Part shown: piece by piece, positions 9,023-16,236 of the stretch
Layout of the letters: the number at the start of each line of letters is the position of its first letter
How positions within the stretch are numbered: position 1 is the stretch's first letter
Assembly (NCBI GenBank): GCA_003244185.1
Contig: QHBT01000018.1
Location: 1-64,000, forward strand
Origin: Candidatus Dormiibacter spiritus
Lineage (GTDB): Bacteria; Chloroflexota; Dormibacteria; Dormibacterales; Dormibacteraceae
Length of the DNA stretch: 64,000 bases
Direction: 5' to 3'
Position numbers and translations under genes: made by a program
The notes under the pieces: generated by a model
Told to the model about the DNA's origin: nothing
What the model saw: only the letters and a program-made list of their open reading frames with translations
Databases searched by the model: none

Positions 9023-10080
9023 CGCCGCCCAGGCAGCTCGCTGAACTTCTGCTCTCGCTGATCAACATTCCCTCGGTCAGCCGTGAGGAGCAGGAGGTGA
9101 CCGGGTGGATAGCGCAGCAGGTCGCCGCCAAGGACGGTCTCCAAGTGGTGCACAGACAGGCAGACGCCATAGTCTTCGGCCTCGGCGGCCGGCCAGACGT
9201 GGTGCTGGCCGGCCATTCGGACACAGTGCCGGAGCAGGGCAACCTTCCGGGCAGGATTGAGGCCGGCGAGGTTCTTGGACTGGGCGCGGCTGATATGAAG
9301 GGCGCCCTCGCAGTGATGCTGGCGCTGGCGGCCGAGCTGGCCGCGGGCACTGAGCGCCGGCTCAACCCGCTCTTCGTGATCTTCGGCCGCGAAGAGGTGG
9401 CGCTGGCGGAGAGCGTGCTGTCAGGTCTCTTTCGCAGCTGCCCGGCAATTCTCGCCGCCCAGCTGGCTCTGGTCATGGAACCGACTGCGAATCAGCTCCA
9501 GGCGGGCTGCCTGGGCAACATAATGGCTGAGCTGACCTTCGCCGGAGTGGCCGCGCATTCAGCCCGGCCCTGGCTCGGCCGCAATGCCATCCATGAGGCC
9601 GTGCGGGGGCTACGGAGGCTGGCCGAGCTCGAACCGCATGAAGTCGTTCTGGACGGTCTCGAATTCCGCGAGGTCGTCAGCGTGACGGAGATCCGCGGCG
9701 GCGTGGCCGGCAACGTGGTGCCGGACAGCTGCGTCGCGGGCTTGAATTTCCGCTTTGCGGGCGACCGGACTCCGGCTGAAGCCGAGGCACGGCTGCGCGA
9801 GCTGGTCGGCCCCGCCGGAGAGCTGACTATAAGCAGCAACGCGCCCGGCGCACCTGTCAACCTGGCCAATCCTTTGCTCCAGCGCCTGCGCGACACCCGC
9901 GGTCTCGCCCTAGAACCCAAGCAGGCCTGGACGCCCGTAGCGGAGTTCGCCGCCCAGGGCGTGGATGCCATCAACTTCGGCCCCGGCGACCCGGACTTCG
10001 CGCACCGGCGGGATGAGAGGGTTAGCATCGAGGCGCTCGGCACCAGCCTCTCGATCCTCCGCGAGTACATATGCGGCTGA
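9019..10080 (+). CDS. dapE: Succinyl-diaminopimelate desuccinylase (M20 family)
   Basis: M20-family zinc hydrolase of 353 residues. It would remove succinate from N-succinyl-LL-diaminopimelate for lysine and peptidoglycan synthesis. Motifs: LAGHSDTVPEQGN with the metal His and catalytic Asp, GLGAADMKGALAVM with the bridging Asp, and FGREEVALAESVL with the catalytic and metal Glu. The start is TTG 9019, overlapping the hflX stop as TTGA and giving TPPRQLAELLLSLINIPSVS; a longer reading from 8752 runs through hflX in another frame and is not credible. The context with dapC and dapD immediately downstream fixes the substrate better than sequence alone. Confidence 0.93.
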   Translation: MTPPRQLAELLLSLINIPSVSREEQEVTGWIAQQVAAKDGLQVVHRQADAIVFGLGGRPDVVLAGHSDTVPEQGNLPGRIEAGEVLGLGAADMKGALAVMLALAAELAAGTERRLNPLFVIFGREEVALAESVLSGLFRSCPAILAAQLALVMEPTANQLQAGCLGNIMAELTFAGVAAHSARPWLGRNAIHEAVRGLRRLAELEPHEVVLDGLEFREVVSVTEIRGGVAGNVVPDSCVAGLNFRFAGDRTPAEAEARLRELVGPAGELTISSNAPGAPVNLANPLLQRLRDTRGLALEPKQAWTPVAEFAAQGVDAINFGPGDPDFAHRRDERVSIEALGTSLSILREYICG

Positions 10081-11219
10081 ACCCAGTCCTCACAGGCATG
10101 CGGCCCTATCCCTTCCTGGCGCTGGACCACGCTCGGCAGCGGGCACTGGACCGCGGCCTGGACTTGATTGACTTCAGCGTCGGCGACCCGCACGAACCCA
10201 CGGATGTGGCCATTCGCCAGGCCCTGATCGACGCCGTCGAAGAACGTTCGACGTATCCCAAGGCGACAGGGCTGCCCGAGCTGAAGGAGGCGATAGCGGC
10301 CTGGCTGGCTCGCCGCTACGGCGTCCAGCTGGAGCCCAGCCGCGAGATCATGCCCACCCTGGGCAGCAAGGAGGCGGTGTTCAGCCTGCCCTTCATCGCG
10401 CTGGACAGGAGCAGCGGCAAGGACACGGTGGTCATCTGTGAGCCCTGCTATCCGATCTACGAACGGGCGGCCCTGCTGGCCGGAGCCCGGGTGCTGAAGC
10501 TGCCTCTGCGGGAGGAGAACCGCTTCCTGCCCGATCTCAGCGAGCTGCCTGATGCCGAGTGGGAAAGGGTTGGCATCGTGTGGGTCAACTATCCGAACAA
10601 CCCAACAGCTGCTCTGGCGCCGCTCGATTTCTATCAGGACCTCACACGGCTGGCGGCCGAGCACGACTTCCTGATCGCGTCGGACGAGGCCTACAGCGAG
10701 ATCTACTTCGGCGCCCCGCCTGTTTCGGCGCTCCAGACGCAGGACCGCTCCCGCGTCTGCGTGTTCAATACTCAAAGCAAGCGCTCATCGATGACTGGCT
10801 ATCGCAGCGGCTGGCTGGCCGCCCCGTCGGAGCTGGTCCAGGGCTACAACCTCTGGCGGCCGCTGGCCGGCGTGGCGGTACCCGAGTTCATCCAGCGAGC
10901 CGCGATCCGAGCCCTGGCCCAAGAAGGACATGTCGCTCGCATGCGGGCCGCCTACGCGGCCAAGCGGGACCTGTTCTTGGAGCTCTTCAGCGACCACGGG
11001 GTGGAGGTCGTCGGCAAGGAGGCCACCTTCTACCTCTGGTGCCGCGTGCCCGGCGAGCAGACGTCCGAGGCGTTGGCGGCGCGTCTCTTGGAGCAGGGTG
11101 TGGTGGTGGCGCCCGGTTCGTTCTTCGGCGCCTCAGGTGAGGGCTACTTCCGCGTGGCGTTGGTGCCCACCATGCTTGAGTGCCAGCGCGCTGTCGAGAT
11201 CCTAGCCGAGGTGCTCTGA
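10071..11219 (+). CDS. dapC: Succinyldiaminopimelate transaminase (class I/II PLP aminotransferase)
   Basis: Fold-type I aminotransferase of 382 residues. The PLP lysine lies in NTQSKRSSMTGYRSGW, the substrate-binding Asn in NYPNNPTAAL and the pyridine Asp in SDEAYSEIYFG; the C-terminal arginine is in GYFRVALVP. It overlaps dapE by ten bases and abuts dapD, so the assignment to N-succinyl-LL-2-amino-6-oxopimelate transamination rests mainly on the operon. Standing alone, it could be called a general aspartate/LL-DAP-type aminotransferase. Confidence 0.9.
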   Translation: MRLNPVLTGMRPYPFLALDHARQRALDRGLDLIDFSVGDPHEPTDVAIRQALIDAVEERSTYPKATGLPELKEAIAAWLARRYGVQLEPSREIMPTLGSKEAVFSLPFIALDRSSGKDTVVICEPCYPIYERAALLAGARVLKLPLREENRFLPDLSELPDAEWERVGIVWVNYPNNPTAALAPLDFYQDLTRLAAEHDFLIASDEAYSEIYFGAPPVSALQTQDRSRVCVFNTQSKRSSMTGYRSGWLAAPSELVQGYNLWRPLAGVAVPEFIQRAAIRALAQEGHVARMRAAYAAKRDLFLELFSDHGVEVVGKEATFYLWCRVPGEQTSEALAARLLEQGVVVAPGSFFGASGEGYFRVALVPTMLECQRAVEILAEVL

Positions 11220-12050
11220 ATGGCAGGGTCGGGCGAGGAGAAACTGCCTACCGAGGTCCTCCGGCAGCGGGTCGACTCCGCCTTCGAGTCAGGGGAGATG
11301 GACGCCGAAGCCGTCGAGCTGACGATTGCCGAGCTGGACAGCGGCCGGGTCCGCAGCGCGGAACCCACAGCCGGAGGCTGGCAGGTCAACGAGTGGGTGA
11401 AGAAGGCGATTCTGCTCTACTTCCGGCTGCGCCAGATGGAGACCATCGACGTGGGCCCCTTTCACTACCGCGACAAGATCCCTCTGAAAGCCGGCTTGGT
11501 GGAGGCTGGCGTGCGCGTGGTGCCTCCGGCGGTGGCCCGCTACGGCAGCCATCTGGCGGAGGGCGTGATTCTGATGCCCAGCTACGTCAACATCGGTGCC
11601 CATGTCGGCACCGGCACCATGGTCGACACCTGGGCCACCGTCGGTTCGTGCGCTCAGGTCGGAGCCAGCGTTCATCTCGCCGGGGGGGTTGGCATCGGTG
11701 GGGTGCTGGAGCCACTCCAAGCCAGGCCGGTGATCGTCGAGGACAACTGCTTCATAGGCTCTCGCTCGATAGTCACCGAAGGCGTATTGGTCCGAGAGGG
11801 CGCGGTGCTGGGCGCGCACGTGGTCCTGACGGCGACCACGCCCATCGTCGACGTCACCGGCCGTGAGCCCATCGAGCACAGGGGCGAGGTCCCACCGCGC
11901 GCGATAGTCATACCTGGAAGTCGGGTCAAGCGGTTTCCTGCTGGCGACTACCAGGTGGCGACCGGGCTGATCATCGGCTGGCGCAGCGCCAGGACCGACG
12001 AGAAGGTGTCCCTCAACGAGGCGCTCCGCGAGCACGGGCTCGCGACCTGA
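11220..12050 (+). CDS. dapD: Tetrahydrodipicolinate N-succinyltransferase
   Basis: A 276-residue trimeric left-handed beta-helix acyltransferase giving N-succinyl-2-amino-6-oxopimelate from tetrahydrodipicolinate and succinyl-CoA. Conserved parts include NEWVKKAILLYFRL, then the hexapeptide helix with ILMPSYVNIGAHVGTGTMVD, GSCAQVGASVHLAGGVGIGGVLEP and ISSRS-like FIGSRSIVTEG. It begins at the base after the dapC stop. The trio dapE-dapC-dapD shows that this organism makes lysine/DAP by the succinylase route. It converges on lexA 28 bases downstream. Confidence 0.97.
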   Translation: MAGSGEEKLPTEVLRQRVDSAFESGEMDAEAVELTIAELDSGRVRSAEPTAGGWQVNEWVKKAILLYFRLRQMETIDVGPFHYRDKIPLKAGLVEAGVRVVPPAVARYGSHLAEGVILMPSYVNIGAHVGTGTMVDTWATVGSCAQVGASVHLAGGVGIGGVLEPLQARPVIVEDNCFIGSRSIVTEGVLVREGAVLGAHVVLTATTPIVDVTGREPIEHRGEVPPRAIVIPGSRVKRFPAGDYQVATGLIIGWRSARTDEKVSLNEALREHGLAT

Positions 12051-12078
12051 ACTGCCGGAGAACCCTCGCCGCTGCCGC

Positions 12079-12693
12079 TCAGTAGGTTCGGACCAGCCCC
12101 TTGACCGCTCCGACCATCTCCACGTGGCCGGGTTCGATGGGCGCGTAAGCGTCGTTCTCGGCGAGCAGCCGAACTCGACCCCGCGACCGATCCAAGCGCT
12201 TGACCGTGGCTTCGTCCTCGACCAGAGCCACGATGATCGTTCCGTCAGGGGCATCCTTCTGCGGCTTCACGATCACCAGATCCTCGGGCAGGATGCCTGC
12301 GTTGATCATGGAATCGCCCCTGACGCGCAGGGCGAACCAGCCCTCCTGGGCCAGCCCGGGCGAGAGCAGAACATGGTCTTCGATGTTCTGTTCGGCCAGG
12401 ATGGGCACGCCGGCAGCCACGCTGCCCACTATCGGCAGAGCTATGGCGTTGCGCCGCTGCTCCTCTTGCGGGGCCTCCGCGACGAGCTGCACGGTTCTCG
12501 ACTTGCTCGCATCGCGGCGGATGAGGCCGCGCCGCTCGAGCTGGTTCAAGTGGTTGTGCACTGTGGAGCTGGAGGAGAGGCCAACGGCCTCGCCGATCTC
12601 CCGGACGCTGGGGGGATAGTTCCGAGCGCGGGTTACCTGCCTGATGTAGGTCAGGATCTTTTCCTGCCGCTCACTGACTGGTGATTCGTTCAC
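12079..12693 (-). CDS. lexA: SOS repressor LexA
   Basis: LexA (204 residues) has the N-terminal winged helix (SVREIGEAVGLSSSSTVHNHLNQLERRGLI), a cleavage site in GSVAAGVPI (Ala-Gly), and the catalytic dyad Ser in RGDSMINAGI and Lys in DEATVKRLDR. The start is GTG 12693 with ACGAGG ahead of it. It is transcribed away from the LysM gene at 12839, and the shared region carries three LexA-box-like sequences including one overlapping its own -35 region, so autoregulation is expected. The recognition helix agrees with the CGAAC-N4-GTTCG boxes seen nearby. Confidence 0.97.
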   Translation of the reverse strand: MNESPVSERQEKILTYIRQVTRARNYPPSVREIGEAVGLSSSSTVHNHLNQLERRGLIRRDASKSRTVQLVAEAPQEEQRRNAIALPIVGSVAAGVPILAEQNIEDHVLLSPGLAQEGWFALRVRGDSMINAGILPEDLVIVKPQKDAPDGTIIVALVEDEATVKRLDRSRGRVRLLAENDAYAPIEPGHVEMVGAVKGLVRTY

Positions 12694-12746
12694 GCTGGCT
12701 ACCTCGTTGAGTTGATCTAGCGCCGCCGGTCTTCCCGGCTGGAGCC

Positions 12747-12786
12747 ATCCTAGCAGCTTTCGGCTCTGAAAGCAAACCTTTGTTCG
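12747..12786 (-). promoter_or_regulatory. lexA promoter with imperfect LexA box
   Basis: On the minus strand there is a -35 TTGCTT (12775-12770) and a -10 TAGGAT (12752-12747) separated by 17 bases. A LexA-box-like sequence, CAAAC-CTTT-GTTCG on the plus strand (12773-12786), differs from CGAAC-N4-GTTCG at one base and overlaps the -35. A leader of about 45 bases with a ribosome site follows. This fits weak autorepression of lexA; inference from position and sequence. Confidence 0.7.
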
Positions 12787-12799
12787 GCAGGCCCCGTGC

Positions 12800-12845
12800 T
12801 TGACATCGAACGGGTGTTCGCTATACTGAGACGAACATATGTACG
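12800..12845 (+). promoter_or_regulatory. SOS promoter of the LysM gene with two LexA boxes
   Basis: A near-consensus promoter, TTGACA (12800-12805) and TATACT (12822-12827) with a 16-base spacer, contains a perfect LexA box CGAAC-GGGT-GTTCG at 12807-12820 between the hexamers. A second box, CGAAC-ATAT-GTACG (12832-12845, one mismatch), spans the expected transcription start and the ATG at 12839. The predicted RNA would have a leader of only about five bases. The arrangement predicts tight repression and strong SOS induction. Confidence 0.85.
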
Positions 12846-13150
12846 CGCCAGCTTGCGACTACGCACTGAAGCGACCACGCCCGAGCCACACGAGTCAGGT
12901 TCACCGCTTGGCCATCGGTCTCGCGCTCCTCTGCCTGCTCACCTTTGTTTTGGCCCGCTCAGCCTTCGGCGGCGCGCCAGGCGCCTATGAGACGGTCACC
13001 GTCCAGCCGGGGGACACCGTTTGGAGCATTGCCGCTGAGCACTATCCCCAGAGCGACACCCGGGTCAAGGTGGATGAGATCGAGCGCGACAACTCTCTTT
13101 TCGGGCCTGAGCTGCACCCAGGTCAGCGGCTGAAGCTGCCCACCAGCTGA
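12839..13150 (+). CDS. SOS-induced LysM membrane protein, YneA/DivS/ChiZ-like cell division inhibitor
   Basis: A 103-residue protein with a short cytoplasmic N-terminus, one membrane segment (about residues 24-44, LAIGLALLCLLTFVLARSAF) and a C-terminal LysM domain (YETVTVQPGDTVWSIAAEHY to LHPGQRLKLPTS). The size, topology, divergent position next to lexA and LexA-box promoter are those of YneA (Bacillus), DivS (Corynebacterium) and ChiZ (Mycobacterium), which halt septation during DNA damage. Those families are not clearly homologous outside LysM, so the role is inferred from context. The ATG at 12839 is close to the predicted transcription start. Confidence 0.82.
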   Translation: MYAPACDYALKRPRPSHTSQVHRLAIGLALLCLLTFVLARSAFGGAPGAYETVTVQPGDTVWSIAAEHYPQSDTRVKVDEIERDNSLFGPELHPGQRLKLPTS

Positions 13151-13197
13151 GCCTGCCATCGAGGGACGCCCAACTCCCTTGCCTTAGGCTCTTCTCG

Positions 13198-13422
13198 ATG
13201 CGAGTACAGCTGGTCGGTCGGAAGGACTGTCACCTATGCGGCGAGGCTGCTGCCGCACTGCGGTCCCTTGGCACCGCGTTGGAAGAGCTCGACGTCGCCG
13301 CCGACCCTGAGCTGTTCAGGCTGTATGACTTCCGGGTGCCGGTGCTGCTCATCGATGGTCGGGTGGTGGGGGAGGGACGCCTGACAGAAGCCTCGCTGCG
13401 CACACTTCTGGCGCGCGGCTGA
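13198..13422 (+). CDS. Glutaredoxin-like thioredoxin-fold protein
   Basis: A 74-residue protein with the redox motif CHLC near residue 11 (GRKDCHLCGEA), a cis-Pro strand in YDFRVPVLLIDGRVVGEG and a final helix. This is the DUF836/NrdH-like glutaredoxin pattern. A TAGGCT hexamer at 13185-13190 lies seven bases before the ATG, suggesting a leaderless transcript. No partner enzyme is adjacent, so its substrate is unknown. Confidence 0.8.
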   Translation: MRVQLVGRKDCHLCGEAAAALRSLGTALEELDVAADPELFRLYDFRVPVLLIDGRVVGEGRLTEASLRTLLARG

Positions 13423-13443
13423 GCCCGATCTATCCTGGACGGC

Positions 13444-13995
13444 ATGGCTTTGACGTGGCTGCTGCTGGGCCTGCTCGGTGGGCTGGCGATTGGAATTCCG
13501 GCTGGCTGGCTGGGCTCTCGGTGGGTTGGTGCCCGACGGCAATCCGCGGCGCAGGCTTCCCCGCCCGAACCGCAGGCGATCGCCACGGCTGCCCCTCCGA
13601 CCGCCACCAGGACCGCGCCCGCGCCCGCGCGCAGCACAGTGGTGAACACCACGACGGCCGGCCACATGTCTCCGCTCGGGACTGCTCAACCGGCCGGCCC
13701 CGAAGAGGCAGGTGGCACACCCATAGACTCTGGCGCCGGCGTTCAACCGACCGGCATCGCCACCAGTTCGGTCCCGGACCCCGCCTCACCGGCCGGGACT
13801 CCCCGGCAGCCCTTTCTCGGTGAGGAGGCTGACCCTCACCGGGGCGAGAGCCAAGGGCCGATCGGGATGAGCAGCTCAACCGAGGCGGAGGGAGCCGAGC
13901 CGCCCGACTTGGAGTCGGCCAGCCGGCGGCTTATAGAGGAGATGGAGCGGCGCTACGGCAGCCACAACGCCCAACCGCGGCGGCCGGGCAGCTGA
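13444..13995 (+). CDS. Hypothetical protein with N-terminal membrane anchor and Pro/Ala/Thr-rich tail
   Basis: The protein has 183 residues: a hydrophobic first segment (about residues 3-25), a long low-complexity region rich in Ala, Pro, Thr and Ser, and a short helical end (ESASRRLIEEMERRYG). I do not recognise a family. A TATCCT hexamer (13431-13436) seven bases before the ATG again points to leaderless transcription. It lies 22 bases after the glutaredoxin-like gene and converges on the glycosyltransferase at 14027. Confidence 0.6.
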   Translation: MALTWLLLGLLGGLAIGIPAGWLGSRWVGARRQSAAQASPPEPQAIATAAPPTATRTAPAPARSTVVNTTTAGHMSPLGTAQPAGPEEAGGTPIDSGAGVQPTGIATSSVPDPASPAGTPRQPFLGEEADPHRGESQGPIGMSSSTEAEGAEPPDLESASRRLIEEMERRYGSHNAQPRRPGS

Positions 13996-14026
13996 GTGGC
14001 CGAAAAAGCGGCAAACGGCGAGCCGG

Positions 14027-15301
14027 CTAAGGAGCGGCGGCGACGCCTCGGGCGGCTACTGCGCCGGCGATCACAGCTTCCAGCTGCTCCATGACAACCG
14101 GCCAGGAGTAACGCTGGAGCGCATGGCGGCGGCCGCGGGCGACCACTGTGTCCAGTGCTTTGAGCAGCGCCTCAGCGATTGACGCGGGGTCCCCGGAAAC
14201 CGGGAAGGGGTAGATCTCGCCACCGCTGATCTCTTGGAAGACGGGAAGCGCTGCACAGACGACGGGCACCCGGGACAGAGCCGCCTCGAGCAAAGGCAGG
14301 CCGAATCCTTCTGCTCTGCCTGTCAGCAGGACCACGTCGCTCAAGCGGTACAGCATCGCGATATCGTCGGCGTTGATCGGGTGGGCTCGCCCGGCAACTG
14401 CCTGCTCGGCAAGAAAATAAACTGTTCCGTTCAGGCCCAGCTCCTGCCGGCGACGGAGTAGCTGCGAGAGCAACTCGCCCTGGTGGGAATGCGGGTCACT
14501 CGGCCCGGTGACCAGCACCGTCAGCCTCGGCAAGCGCTGACGCAGTTGCGCCGCGGCCGCCAGAGCCAGCTCGATGCGCTTGTTCTCGGTCACGCGCTGT
14601 GGGATGAGAATAAGTGGCCAAGCCCGGTCCACCGGGATCGGGGAGAGTAGCCCCATCAGCTTCCTCGAAAGCCCCGCAAACCGCTGGCTATCAATGCCGT
14701 TGGGGACGACCTCCGCCTTGGCTTCGGGCTCCCGCCAGAGCCGGCGCAGATCCTCCCGGCGGGTCTCCGAGATCGCTACATAACTCACGCCCGGTTGCCG
14801 CTGGTTGATGAGACTGAAAGGATAGTTGACGCTCTCGACCGGGGAGCCGTCGTCGTCTCGGATCACCACGTCGTGGACCCACGCAACAAGCCGCCGGCGT
14901 GAGGCTAGGAGAGCGGCAGTGAACGGCAGGTTGAAGGGCATCGAAAGCACGTTGTGGACTATCACACAGTCCCGATCGGCCAGCAGCGGCTGGAGGCTGC
15001 CGGCGATGGTTGAGCTCAACTCGCGGAACTCGGTCTCCGAGCCCCGACCGGCCAGGAGCTCCCGGAAGAGGCGCCGGACCCTGGGATGAGCGGTATCCAA
15101 CTCCGGGAGTAGCTCGCCGTCTCCCCGGCCAGCGATCATTCGGACGTCGTAGCCGGCGGCAGCAAGGCGGCCTGCCTGCTCCCCAAGCACTGATTCAACG
15201 CCGCCGGTTACCGGGGGAGCGCTGTAGTGCAGCAGGGCCAGCCGTGGCTTGAGGGGCAATCCCGAAAGCGAATCAGGCGGTTGCTGGGAGGCGTCGTCCA
15301 T
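14027..15301 (-). CDS. GT4-type glycosyltransferase
   Basis: A 424-residue GT-B glycosyltransferase. The N-terminal domain opens with RLALLHYSAPPVTGGVESVL, typical of GT4 acceptor domains; the C-terminal donor domain has VVPNGID, PQRVTENKRIELAL and GRAEGFGLPLLEAA (the E-x7-E type motif). It is a clear paralogue of the gene at 38312-39529, sharing LLHY-APPVTGGVE, LVHNV-MPFNLP and the donor-site motif. The sugar and acceptor are unknown. It starts at ATG 15301, divergent from the DUF3147-like gene. Confidence 0.88.
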   Translation of the reverse strand: MDDASQQPPDSLSGLPLKPRLALLHYSAPPVTGGVESVLGEQAGRLAAAGYDVRMIAGRGDGELLPELDTAHPRVRRLFRELLAGRGSETEFRELSSTIAGSLQPLLADRDCVIVHNVLSMPFNLPFTAALLASRRRLVAWVHDVVIRDDDGSPVESVNYPFSLINQRQPGVSYVAISETRREDLRRLWREPEAKAEVVPNGIDSQRFAGLSRKLMGLLSPIPVDRAWPLILIPQRVTENKRIELALAAAAQLRQRLPRLTVLVTGPSDPHSHQGELLSQLLRRRQELGLNGTVYFLAEQAVAGRAHPINADDIAMLYRLSDVVLLTGRAEGFGLPLLEAALSRVPVVCAALPVFQEISGGEIYPFPVSGDPASIAEALLKALDTVVARGRRHALQRYSWPVVMEQLEAVIAGAVAARGVAAAP

Positions 15302-15375
15302 GGTTAAGCTCAGGTAATATGCTCCCTAAGTTCTGGAGCAAATCATACAGTCTTGCTATCAAAGAAGGGTTTGAG

Positions 15376-15723
15376 ATGCACAGCATTCCCTGGAGCGAAG
15401 TACTTGTCAAGTCGGTTGCGGCAGGTCTCTTCGTAGTGGTGATCAGCGTACTCAGCACCATGTTTCGGCCCAAGTTCTTCGCCGGCCTTTTTGCGGGAGC
15501 ACCAAGCGTCGCGACAGTTGGCCTGCTGCTGAGCGGCCTGAACCAGCCGCCAAAAGCGGCAACCGAAGCCGGGGGCATGATCCTGGGTGCGGTCGGCCTC
15601 GTCGGCTCAACCGTGACCGCTGCGGTTCTTCTGCCGAGGTTGGGGGCGCTGGGGGCCTGCGGCGGTGCTTGGGCCGTCTGGGGCCTCGTTGCCGGCCTGC
15701 TCTATTTGCTGGTGCCCCGATGA
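15376..15723 (+). CDS. DUF3147-like small membrane protein (first of a tandem pair)
   Basis: From ATG 15376, preceded by AAGGG, the protein has 115 residues and about four membrane segments (VKSVAAGLFVVVISVL, FAGLFAGAPSVATVGLLL, a glycine-rich segment and WAVWGLVAGLLYLLV). The motif FRPKFFAGLFAGAPSVA resembles DUF3147 proteins. An upstream ATG at 15319 would add 19 residues with no family support. It is coupled to the next gene, a relative, by an ATGA overlap. Function unknown. Confidence 0.7.
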   Translation: MHSIPWSEVLVKSVAAGLFVVVISVLSTMFRPKFFAGLFAGAPSVATVGLLLSGLNQPPKAATEAGGMILGAVGLVGSTVTAAVLLPRLGALGACGGAWAVWGLVAGLLYLLVPR

Positions 15724-16172
15724 GCGTCAGGCAGGAGATTGCTGAGGAGCGCTTCGAGAAGGTTTCGGTCAACTGGTCCAAGCTGAAGCAACAGACCTGG
15801 CAGCAGCTGCTGCTTCGCTTCGCCTTCGGGGCCGGCATCGCCATTGTGGCCAGCCTCGCCGGTGACCTGGTCGGTCAGCGTTTCGGCGGCCTCTTTCTGG
15901 CCTTTCCGGCCATCCTGCCCGCAGCGCTGACAATGGTGGAGCGCCAGGAGGGGGAGGGGAAGGCTGAGGTCGACGCCATGGGTGCCAGCCTCGGTGGTCT
16001 GGCTATGATCGGCTTTGCAGTCGTTGTCAAGACCTTGATGCCGCGGCTCGGCGCTCCCCTGGCGGAGGCGGCTGGCTGGATCGTCTGGCTTGCTCTGGCG
16101 TTGGGACTGTTCCTGCTGGTCCGGGGCATTCTCCAGATCATGCGTGACCGCCGCGACCAGGACCGGCGCTGA
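15720..16172 (+). CDS. DUF3147-like small membrane protein (second of a tandem pair)
   Basis: ATG 15720 overlaps the previous stop (ATGA); the product has 150 residues with a charged, helical N-terminus of about 35 residues and four membrane segments. QRFGGLFLAFPAILPAALTMVE mirrors the RPKFFAGLFAGAPSVA block of the upstream gene, so the two probably arose by duplication and may form a heteromer. A longer reading from 15669 lies inside the previous gene and is less likely. Function unknown. Confidence 0.7.
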   Translation: MSVRQEIAEERFEKVSVNWSKLKQQTWQQLLLRFAFGAGIAIVASLAGDLVGQRFGGLFLAFPAILPAALTMVERQEGEGKAEVDAMGASLGGLAMIGFAVVVKTLMPRLGAPLAEAAGWIVWLALALGLFLLVRGILQIMRDRRDQDRR

Positions 16173-16236
16173 CGGGAACCCGGCTGGCCTGATCAGCCCC
16201 GCCGCCAGTCAGTTGTCGCTGAGCAGTTCGCCGGTA

